Source: Halosimplex carlsbadense 2-9-1 (lineage in GTDB: Archaea > Halobacteriota > Halobacteria > Halobacteriales > Haloarculaceae). Taken from it: a DNA stretch of 64,000 nt. The notes beneath the pieces are model-generated. The model saw nothing but the letters and a program-made list of their open reading frames with translations. It was not told the DNA's origin and ran no database searches. The DNA lies in contig NZ_AOIU01000004.1 in NCBI RefSeq assembly GCF_000337455.1, forward strand, positions 35,257 to 99,256, read 5' to 3'. Of the stretch, positions 1-9,313 are shown piece after piece; the first letter of the stretch is position 1, and every line of letters begins with the position of its first letter. The translations under genes were made by a program, and so were the position numbers.

Positions 1-3000
1 ATGTCGACGCGGACTTCCCCCATGCTGGTGCCGATGGAGTCGTCGGTCACGTTGCCGAGCATGGTCCGCACCCCGCCCATGTCGAACAGCACCTCGGACT
101 CCTCGCCCCCGTTCGCGCCGCTGATCTCGAACACCAGCGTCGAGTAGTCCGAGATGTCCTGGTTGATCTGGCTCTGGTACCAGCCGCCGTTGTCGTACTC
201 CAGGACGAGCGCGCCGCCGGTCTCCTCGCCGCCGCCGTTTTCGAACGAGCCGGCGCCGCACCACTGGCCCAGATCGTTGCGGTGGCTCGCCCAGCCCGGA
301 TCGCCGTCGTAGTCGTCGACGACCAGCGCGTCCGCAGGCGTCTCGCCGTCGTCGCCGTCGTCGCTGGCGTCGGTCGTCGCCGTCACGGTCGCCGAAACGG
401 ACTCGTTGCCCGCGCCGTCGACCGCCGTGACCGCGACTTCGTAGCTGGTATCGGCGGACAGCCCCTCGACCGTCGCCGACGTGGTCCCCGCGGCGACCGT
501 CTGCTCCTGGGTGCCGTCGAGGGAAACGACGTAGTGGTCGACGCCGCTGCCGCCGTCGTCGCTCGCCGCGTCCCACGAGAGCTCGACCGTCGACGGCGTC
601 GTGTCCGCGACGGAGAGGCCGGTCGGCGCCGAGGGTGCAGTCGTGTCGCCGTCGTCCCTGCTCGCGTCGGTCGTCGCCGGGACGGTTACCGCCGGTGACG
701 CGTTGCCCGCGGCGTCGACCGCCGCGACGCCGATCTCGTAGCTCGCGTCGGCCTCGAGCCCGTCGACGGTGGCGGACGTGGTCCCCGCTGGGACCGTCTG
801 CGTCTCGCTTCCGTCGAGGGAAACGACGTAGTGGTCGAGTCCACTCCCGTCGTCGGTGACCGCGTCCCACTCGACCGTGACCGAGGAACTCGTCGTGCCG
901 GTCACCGAGAGGTTCGCCGGTGGCGACGGTGCGGTCGTGTCAGCTGCGGCCCCAGTCGTCACCGAAGCGCTCGTCATCGCCGACTCGTTGCCGGCGCCGT
1001 CGGCCGCCGAGACGGCGACCTGATAGGTCGTCTCCGCGGACAGCCCCTCGACCGTCGCCGACGTGGTCCCCGCGGCGACCGTCTGCTCCTGGGTGCCGTC
1101 GACGTACACGGCGTAGCTCTCGAGACCGCTCCCGCCGGTGTCGGTGACGGCGTCCCACTCGACGGAGACCGACGACTCGGTCGTCTCCGTCACCGAGAGG
1201 GTCGCGGGCGCCGGCGGCGCGGTGGTGTCGCCGCTCCCGCTCGACTCGCCGAACTCGACCCAGTCGAAGTTCCAGGCGCCCGAATCGGCGGTGATCCGGA
1301 CGACGTGTTCGCCCGCGGGCAGGTCCAGATCACCGACGCGGATCGTCTGCCAGTTCGACCAGCCGCCGGTCTGCCACACGTCCTGTGTCGCCAGCGTCTC
1401 GCCGTCGACGGAGATCCGGAGCGTCCCGCCGCCGCCCGACCCGGCCGAGACGTTCACCCGCGTCGTCCGCGTGCCGGCGCTCTCGACCTGGACGGTGTAC
1501 TCTAGCCACTCGCCGGTCTCGATGTAGCCGACGTTGTAGCCGGTGTTGGCCGACGTGCCGATGTCGACGGCCGTCTCCCGGTAAGCGGCCCCGCCCTGGT
1601 TCGCGGCGGAGGTGTCGTAGTAGCTGATCCCCTGGCCGCCCTCGTCGAAGTCCTCGGCCTGGACGCGACCGGGCAGGGTGTGCGGGCCGTTGTAGGCCGA
1701 CTGCCCCGCGTCCCGGGCGATCGTCTCGGCGACCGTCGTGGCCGGGTCGGACTCGTTGCCGGCGTCGTCCTCGGCGGTGACGGCCACCTCGTAGGTCGTC
1801 CCCGGCGAGAGCCCGGTAACCGTCGCCGTGGTCGACCCGGGCAGGGCCTCCTGCGCGCGCTCGCCGTCGAGATAGACGGTGTAGCGCGACAGGCCGGCCT
1901 CGCCCTCGTCGGTGACGGCGTCCCACGAGAGATCGAACCCGATCTCCGTCGCGTTCGAGACCGTCGGACTCCCAGGTGCCGGCGGCGCCGTCGAGTCGTC
2001 GATCGGGCTCGCGGGAACGCTGTCGTCTTTCGTCTCCGAGAGCCAGGTCTTGATGTATCCACCCATCTGGTCGTCGCCGTCCTTGAGCGTCCACGGCTCG
2101 GCCGAGCCCTCGCCGGGCGACTCGAAGAACGTCGGCGCCCACGAGTCGTCGAAACACCAGGAGATCCAGCCCATGTTGGCGTACCCCTCCGCCCACTCGC
2201 GGAACGGCTCCCCCCAGCCGGAGGTGGTCCCCTGGTCGACGCTCCCGCCCTCGGGGTCCCAGCCGAACTCCGTGACGACGACCGGCACGTCCTCGGCGGG
2301 TTCGCCGTAGTACTGGTCGAACTCCGAGGGCGCGCCGTTGTCGGGGTAGATGTGCGCCGCGTAGATCAGGTTCTCCCCCTCGAAGGGGTACTCCGGCGCC
2401 ATGTGGGTCACCGAAGTCCACCGCGGCGACCCGATGATGATCGGCGTCTCGGGCGCGTGCTCGCGCACGAGGTCGACCCACGGCTGGGCGGCGTCGCGCC
2501 AGGTCTGCCAGGCGCCGGCGTCGTCGCCGTACATCGTCGGCTGGGTCGGCTCGTTGAACAGCTCGTAGATGACGTGCTCGTCGTCGGCGAACTCGGGCGC
2601 GACCGCGTTCCAGAACGTCCGCATCACGTCGTCGATGGGGTCAAGCGTGTCCTCGTTCTCGCTGTTGTACGTCTCCGTCGCCTCCTGGGTGTACGGCCGG
2701 ATGAGGTGGAAGTCAACCAGCGCGTACACGTCACGGGAGGCCAGGATGTCGACCGCCGGCCGGACGAACTCGGAGACGACGGTCTCGATACCGAACTCGT
2801 TCACGCTGTCCTGCGTGATCGGCAGCCGGACCACGTTGGGGTGCCAGCCCTCGGACGTGTCGGTCGCGCGCCGGATCACCTCCTCGAAGGATTTGGGGTG
2901 ATACTGGCGGTAGAAGCCGGGGTCGGCCGTCGCCATCCCGCGCAGTTGCACCTCGTTGCCCTGCGGGTCGCGGATCCACTTGCCGTCGGTGTGCAGCCGC

Positions 3001-3152
3001 GGCGTCGCCACGCCGGCGCTCGCGCGCCCGGACAGGAGCGTCCCGCCGGCCGCCGCGGCGCCGATGGTCTTCAGCGCCGTCCGCCGCGTCGCCGTCGCGG
3101 CGCTGTCGCGGGCGTCGTCGCTCCCGCCGTCGGTCGATGACTCCCCCGTCAC
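1..3152 (-). CDS. Secreted multidomain GH5 endoglucanase with FN3 and CBM6 domains (3' end beyond window)
   Basis: An exported beta-1,4-glucanase, probably acting on cellulose. At least 1050 residues are encoded and the reading frame runs off the left edge, about 25 residues before the expected end. In order: Tat signal (TRRTALK near residue 22), GH5 catalytic domain (about 45-380, acid/base E201 in FNEPTQ, nucleophile E295 in TEFGW), FN3 (about 385-480), a CBM6-like domain (about 494-632, VQAEDFD...WVEF), three more FN3 domains (about 640-930), and from about 942 the C-terminal module shared with its neighbours. The GTG start overlaps the stop of the upstream GH12 gene (GTGA), which indicates translational coupling. 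The GH5 assignment rests on the two catalytic motifs and is firm; substrate is inferred. Confidence 0.9.
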   Translation of the reverse strand, partial: MTGESSTDGGSDDARDSAATATRRTALKTIGAAAAGGTLLSGRASAGVATPRLHTDGKWIRDPQGNEVQLRGMATADPGFYRQYHPKSFEEVIRRATDTSEGWHPNVVRLPITQDSVNEFGIETVVSEFVRPAVDILASRDVYALVDFHLIRPYTQEATETYNSENEDTLDPIDDVMRTFWNAVAPEFADDEHVIYELFNEPTQPTMYGDDAGAWQTWRDAAQPWVDLVREHAPETPIIIGSPRWTSVTHMAPEYPFEGENLIYAAHIYPDNGAPSEFDQYYGEPAEDVPVVVTEFGWDPEGGSVDQGTTSGWGEPFREWAEGYANMGWISWCFDDSWAPTFFESPGEGSAEPWTLKDGDDQMGGYIKTWLSETKDDSVPASPIDDSTAPPAPGSPTVSNATEIGFDLSWDAVTDEGEAGLSRYTVYLDGERAQEALPGSTTATVTGLSPGTTYEVAVTAEDDAGNESDPATTVAETIARDAGQSAYNGPHTLPGRVQAEDFDEGGQGISYYDTSAANQGGAAYRETAVDIGTSANTGYNVGYIETGEWLEYTVQVESAGTRTTRVNVSAGSGGGGTLRISVDGETLATQDVWQTGGWSNWQTIRVGDLDLPAGEHVVRITADSGAWNFDWVEFGESSGSGDTTAPPAPATLSVTETTESSVSVEWDAVTDTGGSGLESYAVYVDGTQEQTVAAGTTSATVEGLSAETTYQVAVSAADGAGNESAMTSASVTTGAAADTTAPSPPANLSVTGTTSSSVTVEWDAVTDDGSGLDHYVVSLDGSETQTVPAGTTSATVDGLEADASYEIGVAAVDAAGNASPAVTVPATTDASRDDGDTTAPSAPTGLSVADTTPSTVELSWDAASDDGGSGVDHYVVSLDGTQEQTVAAGTTSATVEGLSADTSYEVAVTAVDGAGNESVSATVTATTDASDDGDDGETPADALVVDDYDGDPGWASHRNDLGQWCGAGSFENGGGEETGGALVLEYDNGGWYQSQINQDISDYSTLVFEISGANGGEESEVLFDMGGVRTMLGNVTDDSIGTSMGEVRVD

Positions 3153-4690
3153 TCCAGACGCACCCCCTCGATGGTCAGCGTGCTGGTGCCGCCCTGCCAG
3201 AAGTTCAAGCGCAGCGACGGCGACGACCGGTCGACGCCCGCCGACGCCATATCGACGCGCACCTCGCTCGTACTCGTCCCGATGGAATCGTCGGTCACGT
3301 TGCCGAGCATGGTCCGCACCCCGCCCATGTCGAACAGCACCTCGGACTCCTCGCCGCCGTCGGCGCCGCTGACTTCCAGAACGAGGGCGTCGTAGTCGCT
3401 CACGTCGCGGTTGATCTGGCTCTGGTACCAGCCGCCGTTGTCGTACTCCAGGACGAGCGCGCCGTCTTCGACTTCGCCGCCGCCGTTTGCGAACGAGCCG
3501 GCGCCGCACCACTCGCCGAGGTCGTTACGGTGGCTCGACCACGACGGGTCGCCGTCGTAGTCGTTGACCACGAGGGCGTCCGCGGGCGCCCCGCCGTCGC
3601 CGCCTCCGGGGTCGTCCGTCGGCGTATCGGTCGGCGTGTCCGTTGGCGTATCGGTCGGCGTGTCCGTCGGCGTATCGGTCGGCGTGTCCGTCGGCGTATC
3701 GGTCGGCGTCTGGGTAGGGGTCGGCGTCGCTGTGTTGCCGCCGTTGTCCGCGGACTCGCCGGATCCGCTGCTGTACGTGGTGCCGTTGACGGTCACGTCG
3801 AAGGTCTCGTAGGTCGTCTGTCCGACCGACCCGGCCCAGTACTCGTTGCCGAGTTCGATGCCGGAGAGCCAGAGGTCCTCGCTGACGCCGTGCTCGTCGG
3901 TCATGTAGTCGACGATCGGTTTCAGGTCGATCTTCCCACCGTCGTGGCCGCCCTGGATGCGGAAGATGTAGAAGTCCGCGTTGGTCCCGCCGCCGCCGCC
4001 GTAGGTCGCCCAGTGGTCGACGGTGTTGCCGTACTGGTCGGTCCAGAGATCCGTGGCCTCGACGCCGCCGTGGCTGTGCTGGTCGTTCCAGTCCAGCAGG
4101 AGCATGATCTCGTACCGGTGAGTCGCGGTCTCCTGGCTGACCGGCTGCTCCATGAGCCACCACTCCTCGGCGAAGTCCCACTCGCCACCGGACTCGCTGT
4201 AGTCGGTCTCGACCTCGATGGTCAGTTCGTCGACGTTCCGCCGGCGCACCGGGAAGTCGGCGACACCGGTGTCCGACCCCCAGGGCTTGGTGCCGACGAG
4301 CACCTGCGGGTAGTTGATCCCGCCACCGGTGCCCGAGGCGTCGAAGTCGTAGCCGTAGCTACCGTCCTCGTTGAGCCAGATGCACTGGTCGGCCGCGTCG
4401 TTGCCCCAGCGGTTGTCGACCAGCGAGAAGCCGTCGGCCACCTCGATGGTGCCGTACTCGGAGTTGCAGACCTCCTCGACTTTCGCCGCCGAGACCCGGT
4501 CGCCCAGGCCGACCGCGAGGCCGCCGGCGCCGAGCGCCGCACCGGCCTTGAGGACGCTGCGTCTGCTCGTCGCCCCGGACGGTGCCTGGTCCGTAGCCCC
4601 GTGGCTCGCTTCGGTCGTTTCGGCGCCGTCCGACCGCGTGTCGGCGGCGCGCTCGTCGCTCTGTTCGGTCGCCTCGTCGTTTCGTGTCAT
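3149..4690 (-). CDS. Secreted GH12 endoglucanase with C-terminal shared module
   Basis: A 513-residue exported endo-beta-glucanase. A Tat signal (SRRSVLKAGAAL, residues 42-53) is followed by a GH12 jelly-roll domain (about 74-308). The GH12 signatures are the NRWGNDAADQ segment, a conserved Trp-rich strand, E194 in YEIML (expected nucleophile) and E283 in ELGNEYW (expected acid/base). A Thr-Pro-Thr-Asp repeat linker (about 322-365) leads to the module shared with the GH5 neighbours (about 378-513). The ATG at 4690 gives a normal Tat N-terminus; upstream in-frame codons encode arginine-rich sequence typical of non-coding DNA. It lies 41 bp after the FN3 gene and overlaps the next gene by 4 bp. 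Confidence 0.9.
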   Translation of the reverse strand: MTRNDEATEQSDERAADTRSDGAETTEASHGATDQAPSGATSRRSVLKAGAALGAGGLAVGLGDRVSAAKVEEVCNSEYGTIEVADGFSLVDNRWGNDAADQCIWLNEDGSYGYDFDASGTGGGINYPQVLVGTKPWGSDTGVADFPVRRRNVDELTIEVETDYSESGGEWDFAEEWWLMEQPVSQETATHRYEIMLLLDWNDQHSHGGVEATDLWTDQYGNTVDHWATYGGGGGTNADFYIFRIQGGHDGGKIDLKPIVDYMTDEHGVSEDLWLSGIELGNEYWAGSVGQTTYETFDVTVNGTTYSSGSGESADNGGNTATPTPTQTPTDTPTDTPTDTPTDTPTDTPTDTPTDTPTDDPGGGDGGAPADALVVNDYDGDPSWSSHRNDLGEWCGAGSFANGGGEVEDGALVLEYDNGGWYQSQINRDVSDYDALVLEVSGADGGEESEVLFDMGGVRTMLGNVTDDSIGTSTSEVRVDMASAGVDRSSPSLRLNFWQGGTSTLTIEGVRLE

Positions 4691-4731
4691 GTGTCCGTGT
4701 GTGCCGCGGGGCCGTGCCCCACTGTTCTCTG

Positions 4732-5247
4732 TCAGTCGTTCCGTTCGGTCGCTCGATCGCCCTGGTCGGTCCACCCGCCGGTGTCGCCCGACCGCGGTGA
4801 GCGCGAGTCCGGACGCCGTGAGCCGGTACCCTCCGGAGCGTGTGACGGAGCTGTCGTCGGGCCGGGCTCGACGGCGTCCGCGTCGGACTCGTCGGCCGCG
4901 GGGTCGACCGGGTCGGTGGTCAGCCGCACGGTGGCCGGGCGGGACTCGGTGCCCGCCCCGTCGACGGCGGTGACACCGACCGAGTGGATCGTCGCGGGCG
5001 CCAGGTTGGCGAGCGCGACGCGGGTTCGTCCCCGGTCGGCTTCGGCCCGCTTGACCCCGTCGACGTAGACGTTGTAGTGGTCGGTCGGTGCCGACGCCGG
5101 CGCCGACCACGAGAGCGTGGCCGTGACGGCGGTGGTGCCGTCGACGGACAGCCCTGCGGGTGCGGCCCGCGCGACCGGCGCAGTACCCCCAGTACCGCGG
5201 TCGCGCGCTCCCCCGTCGTCCCCGTCGGCGTGCTCGGTTCGTTCCAT
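4732..5247 (-). CDS. Free-standing fibronectin type III domain protein
   Basis: A 171-residue protein with a single FN3 domain (about 30-112), recognisable by DHYNVYVDGV and the VTAVDGAGTES strand, the same FN3 subtype found four times in the downstream GH5 enzyme. The flanks are acidic, low-complexity and probably disordered. No signal peptide, catalytic domain or membrane segment is visible, which is odd for a gene between exported hydrolases. It could be a cell-internal spacer protein, a domain split from a former larger enzyme, or a protein whose export signal was lost. Same strand, 82 bp from the upstream GH5 gene and 41 bp from the GH12 gene, so it is probably cotranscribed. Function unknown. 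Confidence 0.6.
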   Translation of the reverse strand: MERTEHADGDDGGARDRGTGGTAPVARAAPAGLSVDGTTAVTATLSWSAPASAPTDHYNVYVDGVKRAEADRGRTRVALANLAPATIHSVGVTAVDGAGTESRPATVRLTTDPVDPAADESDADAVEPGPTTAPSHAPEGTGSRRPDSRSPRSGDTGGWTDQGDRATERND

Positions 5248-5329
5248 GGCTGGTCCGCGTCGGGCGTCCGGCGGTCGCCCCCCGGCGTCCGGACCGACCC
5301 GGACGCCGACGACCGCCGTGGTCGTCGCG

Positions 5330-7360
5330 TTACTCCAGGTGGATGCCGCTGATCCTGAGCGTGCTACTGCCGCCCTGCCAGAAGTTGAACCGGATCGACG
5401 GGCGCGAGCGGTCGATGCCCGCCGCCTCCATGTCGACGCGAACCTCGCTCATACCCGTGCCGATGGAGTCGTCGGTGACGTTGCCGAGCATGGTCCGCAC
5501 GCCGCCCATGTCGAACAGCACTTCCGACTCCTCGCCACCGTTCGCGCCGCGGATGGTGAACACGAGCGTGTCGTAGTCGCTCACGTCCTGGTTTATCTGC
5601 TCCTGGAACCAGCCGCCGTTGTCGTACTCCAAGATTAGCTCGCCGGCGGACTCCTCGCCGCCGCCGTTCTCGAAGGAGCCGGCGCCACACCACTGGCCCA
5701 GGTCGTTGCGGTGGTTCGCCCAGCCCGGGTCGCCGTCGTAGTTGTCGACGACCATCCCGTCGGTCGGCGTCTCGGGCGCGTCCGTCGGCGTCGGCGTGTC
5801 CGTCGGCGTCGGCGTGTTCGGCTCGTCGGTCGGCGTCGGCGTGCTCGGTTCGTCCGTCGGCGTCGCGGTGGGCGTCGCCGTCGGCGTCGAAGTCGGCGTC
5901 GCCGTCGCCGTCTCGGTGTCGTCCTCGTCGGGGTTGGGCAGGTCCTCGTTGCGGTTCTCTTCGAGGTACTCCTGCCACCACTGGCCGGGGCGGGACTGGT
6001 AGTCGTGGATCTCCCAGGTCCCGTCCTGGCTGGACTCGTGCTGGAAGAACGCGGGCTCCCAGGTGTGGTCGAAGTTCCAGCAGATCGGGTGGACCGGGTA
6101 CTCGTCGAGGAACGACTCGAAGTCGTCGGCGTACTCGTCGGCCGTGCCCTCGAGGAAGCTGAAGTTGTCCTTGCCGCCGCCCTCGGCCCAGCCGAACTCG
6201 CTGAAGAACACGGGGACTTCCTCGGCGGGCGTCCCGTAGTAGTCCGACAGCGGCCGGAGACTGTCGTGGGTGTAGACGTGGCCCGTGTAACAGATGTCCT
6301 CGCCCTGGAACTCGTTCTGGGGCGCCCAGTAGGTGTACTGGCTCCAGCGGGGCGACCCGATGGTCAGGAGGTTGTCGGCGTGCTCGCGGACCGTGTCGAT
6401 CCACGGCTGGGCCCGGTCGACCCACATGTCCCAGTAGCGTTTGGAGTCCTGAGCCATCACGTCGGTGTCCTGCCCCGCGTCCTCGCCCGCGTTGGGCTCG
6501 CGGTTCGGCGTGCCCCAGTCGCCGGCGTAGGGGCCGGTCGGCTCGTTGTACACGTCGTAGATGATGTGCGAACGGTCGCTGTAGCGGGGCGCGACGAAGT
6601 TCCAGTAGTCGTGGAGCTCCTGGTCGAGCTCCTCGGCGTACTCCTCGGTGTAGCCGTCGAGCTCGGAGGCCTGATCCTCGGAGTTCCAGAGGACGCCGCG
6701 CTCGCCGCAGAAGCCGCGGTCGTTGGGGAACGACTCGTTGCCACACTGGTACTCCCCGATGTCAGCCTCGTTCTGGGGCTGGTGGAAGATGGGGAAGTGA
6801 CGGTGATAGTCGATCATCACGTACAGCCCCTGTTCCTCGGCGGCGTCGACGATGGGGTCGACGTACGTCGAGAAGTACTCCTCCATGTCCGTCTCGTCGA
6901 ACTGACCGGGCAGCTGCGGCCCCCAGTCGTCGCCGTGGACCATCTCCAGGTTGTTCGTCGCGCTGGCGATGTCCTGTGGCTGGGTCGGGAGCCGGATGAT
7001 CCGACTGTACCAGCCGCCGTCGTTGGAGTCGTCGGTGTTGGTCGCCTTCTCGAAGACGCCCATGGAGTCCTTGCCGCGCCAGCTACGGGCCAGCCGCGCC
7101 GGGTCGGCGATGTTGACCCCGCGGAGGATGACCTCGTTGCCGCTGGGGTCTTTGATCTTGTTGCCGTCGCGGTGCAGCTGCGGGGTGTCGATCCCGACCG
7201 CAGCGACCGAGCCCGTCAGGGCCTGGGCGAAGCCGGCCGTGACCGCGGCCGCCCCCGTCGCTTTCAGGACGCTCCGGCGGGAGAAGCTCCCGCTCGAATC
7301 GGAGGTCGATACGTCGTCGTTCGATGCCTGTGCGCTGTCGTGTGTGCCGTTGTCGCTCAT
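5330..7360 (-). CDS. Secreted GH5 endoglucanase with C-terminal shared module
   Basis: A 676-residue Tat-exported (SRRSVLKATGAA, residues 28-39) GH5 glycosidase. The catalytic domain spans about 55-470, with acid/base E273 in VYNEPTG and nucleophile E388 in SEFGW. A Pro/Thr/Asp/Glu linker (about 475-540) carries TPTPTDEP-type repeats, and the shared C-terminal module fills about 541-676. It is a paralogue of the next gene upstream and of the partial GH5 gene at the left edge. Several extra Cys residues (CGNES, GFCGER) are unusual for a haloarchaeal exported protein and might form a disulfide. Only 27 bp separate it from the upstream GH5 gene, consistent with one operon. Exact substrate is not readable from sequence. 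Confidence 0.9.
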   Translation of the reverse strand: MSDNGTHDSAQASNDDVSTSDSSGSFSRRSVLKATGAAAVTAGFAQALTGSVAAVGIDTPQLHRDGNKIKDPSGNEVILRGVNIADPARLARSWRGKDSMGVFEKATNTDDSNDGGWYSRIIRLPTQPQDIASATNNLEMVHGDDWGPQLPGQFDETDMEEYFSTYVDPIVDAAEEQGLYVMIDYHRHFPIFHQPQNEADIGEYQCGNESFPNDRGFCGERGVLWNSEDQASELDGYTEEYAEELDQELHDYWNFVAPRYSDRSHIIYDVYNEPTGPYAGDWGTPNREPNAGEDAGQDTDVMAQDSKRYWDMWVDRAQPWIDTVREHADNLLTIGSPRWSQYTYWAPQNEFQGEDICYTGHVYTHDSLRPLSDYYGTPAEEVPVFFSEFGWAEGGGKDNFSFLEGTADEYADDFESFLDEYPVHPICWNFDHTWEPAFFQHESSQDGTWEIHDYQSRPGQWWQEYLEENRNEDLPNPDEDDTETATATPTSTPTATPTATPTDEPSTPTPTDEPNTPTPTDTPTPTDAPETPTDGMVVDNYDGDPGWANHRNDLGQWCGAGSFENGGGEESAGELILEYDNGGWFQEQINQDVSDYDTLVFTIRGANGGEESEVLFDMGGVRTMLGNVTDDSIGTGMSEVRVDMEAAGIDRSRPSIRFNFWQGGSSTLRISGIHLE

Positions 7361-7387
7361 TGTTAGGGTGTGGGTTCGTTTCTCGGT

Positions 7388-9313
7388 CTATTCGAGTCGG
7401 ATCTCGGAGAGTTCGAGCGTGCTACTGCCGCCCTGCCAGAAGTTGAACCGCACCGACGGCGACGAGCGGTCGATACCGGCCGCCTCCATGTCGACGCGGA
7501 CTTCCCCCATGCTGGTGCCGATGGAGTCGTCGGTGACGTTCGAGAGCATCGTGCGAACGCCCCCCATGTCGAACAGCACCTCGGACTCCTCGCCCCCGTT
7601 CGCGCCGCTGACCTCGAACACCAGCGTCGAGTAGTCGCTCACGTCCTGATTGATCTGGCTCTGATACCAGCCGCCGTTGTCGTACTCCAGGACGAGCGCG
7701 CCGCCGGTCTCCTCGCCGCCGCCGTTTTCGAACGAGCCGGCCCCGCACCACTGGCCCAGGTCGTTGCGGTGGCTCGCCCAGCCCGGGTCGCCGTCGTAGT
7801 CGTCGACGACCATCGCGTCCGCGGCCGGCGTGTCCGTCGGGGTGTCCGGCTCGTCGGTCGGCGTCGGCGTCTCCGGCTCGTCGGTCGGCGTGTTCGGTTC
7901 GTCGGTCGGCGTGTTCGGCTCGTCGGTCGGCGTGTTCGGCTCGTCGGTCGGCGTGTTCGGCTCGTCAGTCGGCGTCGGGGTGTCCGTCGGCGGTGTCGCC
8001 GTGCCCTCGCCGGGGATGCCGTCGTTGCGGTACTGCTCGAGCCAGCTCTTGATGTCGTCGCCCATGCCGCCGCTACCGGTGGTCAGCGACCACTCACACG
8101 GCAGGTCCGAGCAGGCCTCGGGGACCGTGCCGTTGTAGGGGTCGCCGACGGAGTCGTTGGCGTTGTCGGCGAACGGGCGGTCGAACATGACCGGGCGCCA
8201 GACCGGGTCGGCGCACCACGCCGTCCAGTGGATGGCGGGGCTCTTCTCCAGGAAGTCGTGGAAGGCGTCGCCGAACTCGTCGGTCCCCCCGATGTACTGG
8301 CCGCCGCCTTCCTCCCAGCCGAACTCGGTGACGAACAGCGGCGCCTGCTCGTAGACGCCGGCGACGCCCTCGCCGTTGCGGGAGGCGTCCTCCCAGTCCT
8401 GATTTCGGCTGGAGTTGTGTCCAGGATAGATGTGGTAGGTGTAGGCGATGTCCTCGCCGTCGAACTCCTCGAGGAGCGCGCCCTCGGGACTCTGGGTCCA
8501 GGAGGGCGACCCCATCAGAATGAGGTTGTCGGCGTGGTTCCGGATCGTGTCGACCCACGGCTGGGCCATATCCAGCCACATGTCCCAGATGTCGGCGACC
8601 CACTGCGTGGTGGTCGGGTCCTCCCACATCCCGGGCTCGGTCGGCTCGTTGTACACCTCGTAGAGGACGTGGCTGTCCTCGGCGTACCGCGGCGCGACGA
8701 CGTCCCAGAACATGTCGACCTCGTCCTGGAGATCGGTGTTGAGCGGGCCGTTCTGCCCCTCTGCCCACATCACGTCGCGGTGGCGGTGGTAATCGATGAT
8801 ACAGTAGACGCCGCGCTCCTTACAGCGCTCGACGACCTCATCGAGGTGGTTGGTCAGGTAGCTCTCTAACTGGGTCTCGTCGAACGCCGGCACTGGCGGG
8901 CCCGAGCCCGGCTCGTACTCGCCGATGTCGACGGGCTGGACCGGGACGCGGATCATCCGCGGGTACCAGCCGTTGCTCGCGTCGGTGAGCATGTCGATGA
9001 CCTGGACGGCGTCTTTCCCCCGAGCCTGCGACGTGACGTTGATCCGCTTGGGGTCGGCGATGTTGACCCCGCGCAGCGTCACGACGTTACCGTCCGGGTC
9101 CTTGATCAGATTGCCGTCGCGATGCAACTGAGGGGTCGGAATGCCCGCCGACGCCGATCCGACGGCGCCCGCGCCGACACCGAGCGCGACCGCCCCGGCC
9201 GCAGCTGTCCCTTTCAGGAACGTGCGGCGGGACGGTCCCCCTTCGTCCGCGCCCGGTTCGTTGGATTGTGATACCTCTCGTCCCCCGTTCGAGGGTTGCG
9301 GCTTGTTTGTCAT
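7388..9313 (-). CDS. Secreted GH5 endoglucanase with C-terminal shared module, first gene of the operon
   Basis: A 641-residue Tat-exported GH5 enzyme (SRRTFLKGTAAAG near residue 28). Catalytic motifs are VYNEPTE with acid/base E223 and TEFGW with nucleophile E330. The linker is built of repeated TDEPNTP units, followed by the shared module (about 507-641). The start at 9313 is chosen because a strong Shine-Dalgarno sequence GGAGGT (minus strand, 9318-9323) lies four bases upstream; a longer frame from 9355 would place that ribosome site inside the gene. It is the first gene of the leftward hydrolase cluster and is preceded by an AT-rich promoter region with a perfect palindrome. Confidence 0.92.
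   Translation of the reverse strand: MTNKPQPSNGGREVSQSNEPGADEGGPSRRTFLKGTAAAGAVALGVGAGAVGSASAGIPTPQLHRDGNLIKDPDGNVVTLRGVNIADPKRINVTSQARGKDAVQVIDMLTDASNGWYPRMIRVPVQPVDIGEYEPGSGPPVPAFDETQLESYLTNHLDEVVERCKERGVYCIIDYHRHRDVMWAEGQNGPLNTDLQDEVDMFWDVVAPRYAEDSHVLYEVYNEPTEPGMWEDPTTTQWVADIWDMWLDMAQPWVDTIRNHADNLILMGSPSWTQSPEGALLEEFDGEDIAYTYHIYPGHNSSRNQDWEDASRNGEGVAGVYEQAPLFVTEFGWEEGGGQYIGGTDEFGDAFHDFLEKSPAIHWTAWCADPVWRPVMFDRPFADNANDSVGDPYNGTVPEACSDLPCEWSLTTGSGGMGDDIKSWLEQYRNDGIPGEGTATPPTDTPTPTDEPNTPTDEPNTPTDEPNTPTDEPNTPTDEPETPTPTDEPDTPTDTPAADAMVVDDYDGDPGWASHRNDLGQWCGAGSFENGGGEETGGALVLEYDNGGWYQSQINQDVSDYSTLVFEVSGANGGEESEVLFDMGGVRTMLSNVTDDSIGTSMGEVRVDMEAAGIDRSSPSVRFNFWQGGSSTLELSEIRLE

Noticed and set aside
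3612..3725. Regularly spaced short DNA repeats that look like a CRISPR array
   Set aside because: The repeats are back-to-back codons for Thr-Pro-Thr-Asp linker units in the GH12 gene, without unique spacers.
1680..7366. Very long plus-strand open frames opposite the hydrolase genes
   Set aside because: They are antisense shadows caused by high GC; the minus-strand frames carry catalytic motifs, signals and domain repeats, whereas these are valine/arginine-rich without features.
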